6,108 nt of DNA from an uncultured Alphaproteobacteria bacterium (GTDB lineage Bacteria > Pseudomonadota > Alphaproteobacteria > Sneathiellales > Sneathiellaceae). Position 1 is the first letter of the stretch. Every line of letters begins with the position of its first letter. Shown piece after piece: positions 5,612 to 6,108 of the stretch. A model generated the notes under the pieces. That model did not search any database. It was not told the DNA's origin and worked only from the letters and a program-made list of their open reading frames with translations. A program made the position numbers and the translations under genes. The stretch covers positions 1 through 6,108 of the forward strand of contig CALEMG010000490.1 in NCBI GenBank assembly GCA_937910835.1. The letters are read 5' to 3'.

Positions 5612-6108
5612 ATGACAATCGATTATGACAAGCTCATAAATTGGAAGTTCGAGGATATCGAGCAGACCTATACGTCAAAAGATACCATCCTCTATGCGCT
5701 CGGGGTGGGCCTTTCCATGGACCCGCTCGACATGGACCAGCTCCGCTTCACCTATGAAGAGGATTTGTTGGCACTGCCGACCATGGCTGTGGTGCTTGCC
5801 TATCCGGGCTTCTTCCTGAAGGATCCCGAATTCGGCGTGGATTGGGTAAAGGGTCTGCATGGAGAGCAGGGGATTGAAATCCATAAACATCTGCCCGCCG
5901 AAGGCACGGTCGTCGGCACGACGAAGATCACTGAGATCATCGACAAGGGCGAAGGCAAGGGCGCGCTCATGTACTCAACGCGCGAGGTACGGGAAAAGGC
6001 GAGTGGTGACATGCTCGCGACCCTGACCTCAACAACATTTTGTCGGGGTGCCGGCGGGATAGGCGGCACGAAAGTGGCGGCGCCGAAGCCGCGCGAACTG
6101 ACAGACCG
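5612..6108 (+). CDS. MaoC-family enoyl-CoA hydratase 2 (MFE-2 type), N-terminal part (3' end outside window)
   Basis: The frame is open from ATG 5612 to the last base, 165 full codons plus two bases, with no stop. GGAGAGG (5601-5607) lies four bases before the start and directly follows the upstream stop (5598-5600), so the two genes are surely one operon. The segments TYTSKDTILYALGVG (19-33), FTYEEDLLALPTM (46-58), LHGEQGIEIHKHLP (82-95), DKGEGKGAL (111-119) and GAGGIGG (146-152) follow the N-terminal hot-dog repeat of the (R)-hydratase 2 domain of MFE-2. This half binds the acyl chain. The C-terminal hot-dog, with the GDxNPLHID-type motif carrying the catalytic Asp and His, would lie beyond the right edge, so catalytic competence cannot be judged. 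Full-length relatives have about 280-290 residues. The expected reaction is hydration of trans-2-enoyl-CoA to (3R)-hydroxyacyl-CoA, the substrate of the upstream dehydrogenase. Confidence 0.88.
   Translation, partial: MTIDYDKLINWKFEDIEQTYTSKDTILYALGVGLSMDPLDMDQLRFTYEEDLLALPTMAVVLAYPGFFLKDPEFGVDWVKGLHGEQGIEIHKHLPAEGTVVGTTKITEIIDKGEGKGALMYSTREVREKASGDMLATLTSTTFCRGAGGIGGTKVAAPKPRELTD

Overview
The window looks like ordinary chromosomal DNA of a moderately GC-rich proteobacterium, most likely an alphaproteobacterium. That placement is an inference: the malonyl-CoA synthetase reads very much like the Rhodopseudomonas/rhizobial MatB as I recall it. The genes around it are typical of metabolically versatile alphaproteobacteria that degrade fatty acids and organic acids. 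No mobile element, CRISPR array, tRNA or rRNA is visible.

Layout, left to right. (1) 1-510 (+): the C-terminal part of a glutathione S-transferase-like protein, entering from the left edge. (2) 511-808: a very AT-rich gap with a 12-bp perfect palindrome, a run of 31 A/T-only bases and a weak candidate promoter. (3) 809-1444 (+): a CGNR zinc-finger (ABATE-type) putative transcription regulator. (4) 1454-2965 (-): a complete malonyl-CoA synthetase (matB), tail to tail with the regulator and only 9 nt away. (5) 2966-3205: a 240-nt divergent regulatory region. (6) 3206-4528 (+): a complete malonyl-CoA decarboxylase. (7) 4529-4679: a 151-nt gap with a hairpin, a consensus -10 box and a palindrome in the leader. 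(8) 4680-5600 (+): an SDR dehydrogenase like the (3R)-hydroxyacyl-CoA dehydrogenase domain of peroxisomal multifunctional enzyme 2 (MFE-2). (9) 5612-6108 (+, cut by the right edge): the N-terminal half of an MFE-2-like MaoC-family enoyl-CoA hydratase 2.

Two metabolic modules result. The first converts malonate to malonyl-CoA (MatB, using ATP and CoA) and then to acetyl-CoA and CO2 (decarboxylase). Its genes are transcribed divergently from one shared region, unlike the matABC operon of rhizobia, and neither a MatC-type transporter nor a GntR-type MatR is in the window. The second is a two-gene operon that separates the dehydrogenase and hydratase-2 activities fused in eukaryotic MFE-2, i.e. 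R-specific beta-oxidation of unusual acyl-CoAs. Both feed acetyl-CoA or acyl-CoA metabolism. The CGNR protein is the only regulator present, and its link to either module is inferred from position alone. I found no convincing undescribed system; the items most worth a second look are regulatory: the shared malonate promoter region, the leader palindrome before the SDR gene, and the CGNR gene's context and start codon.
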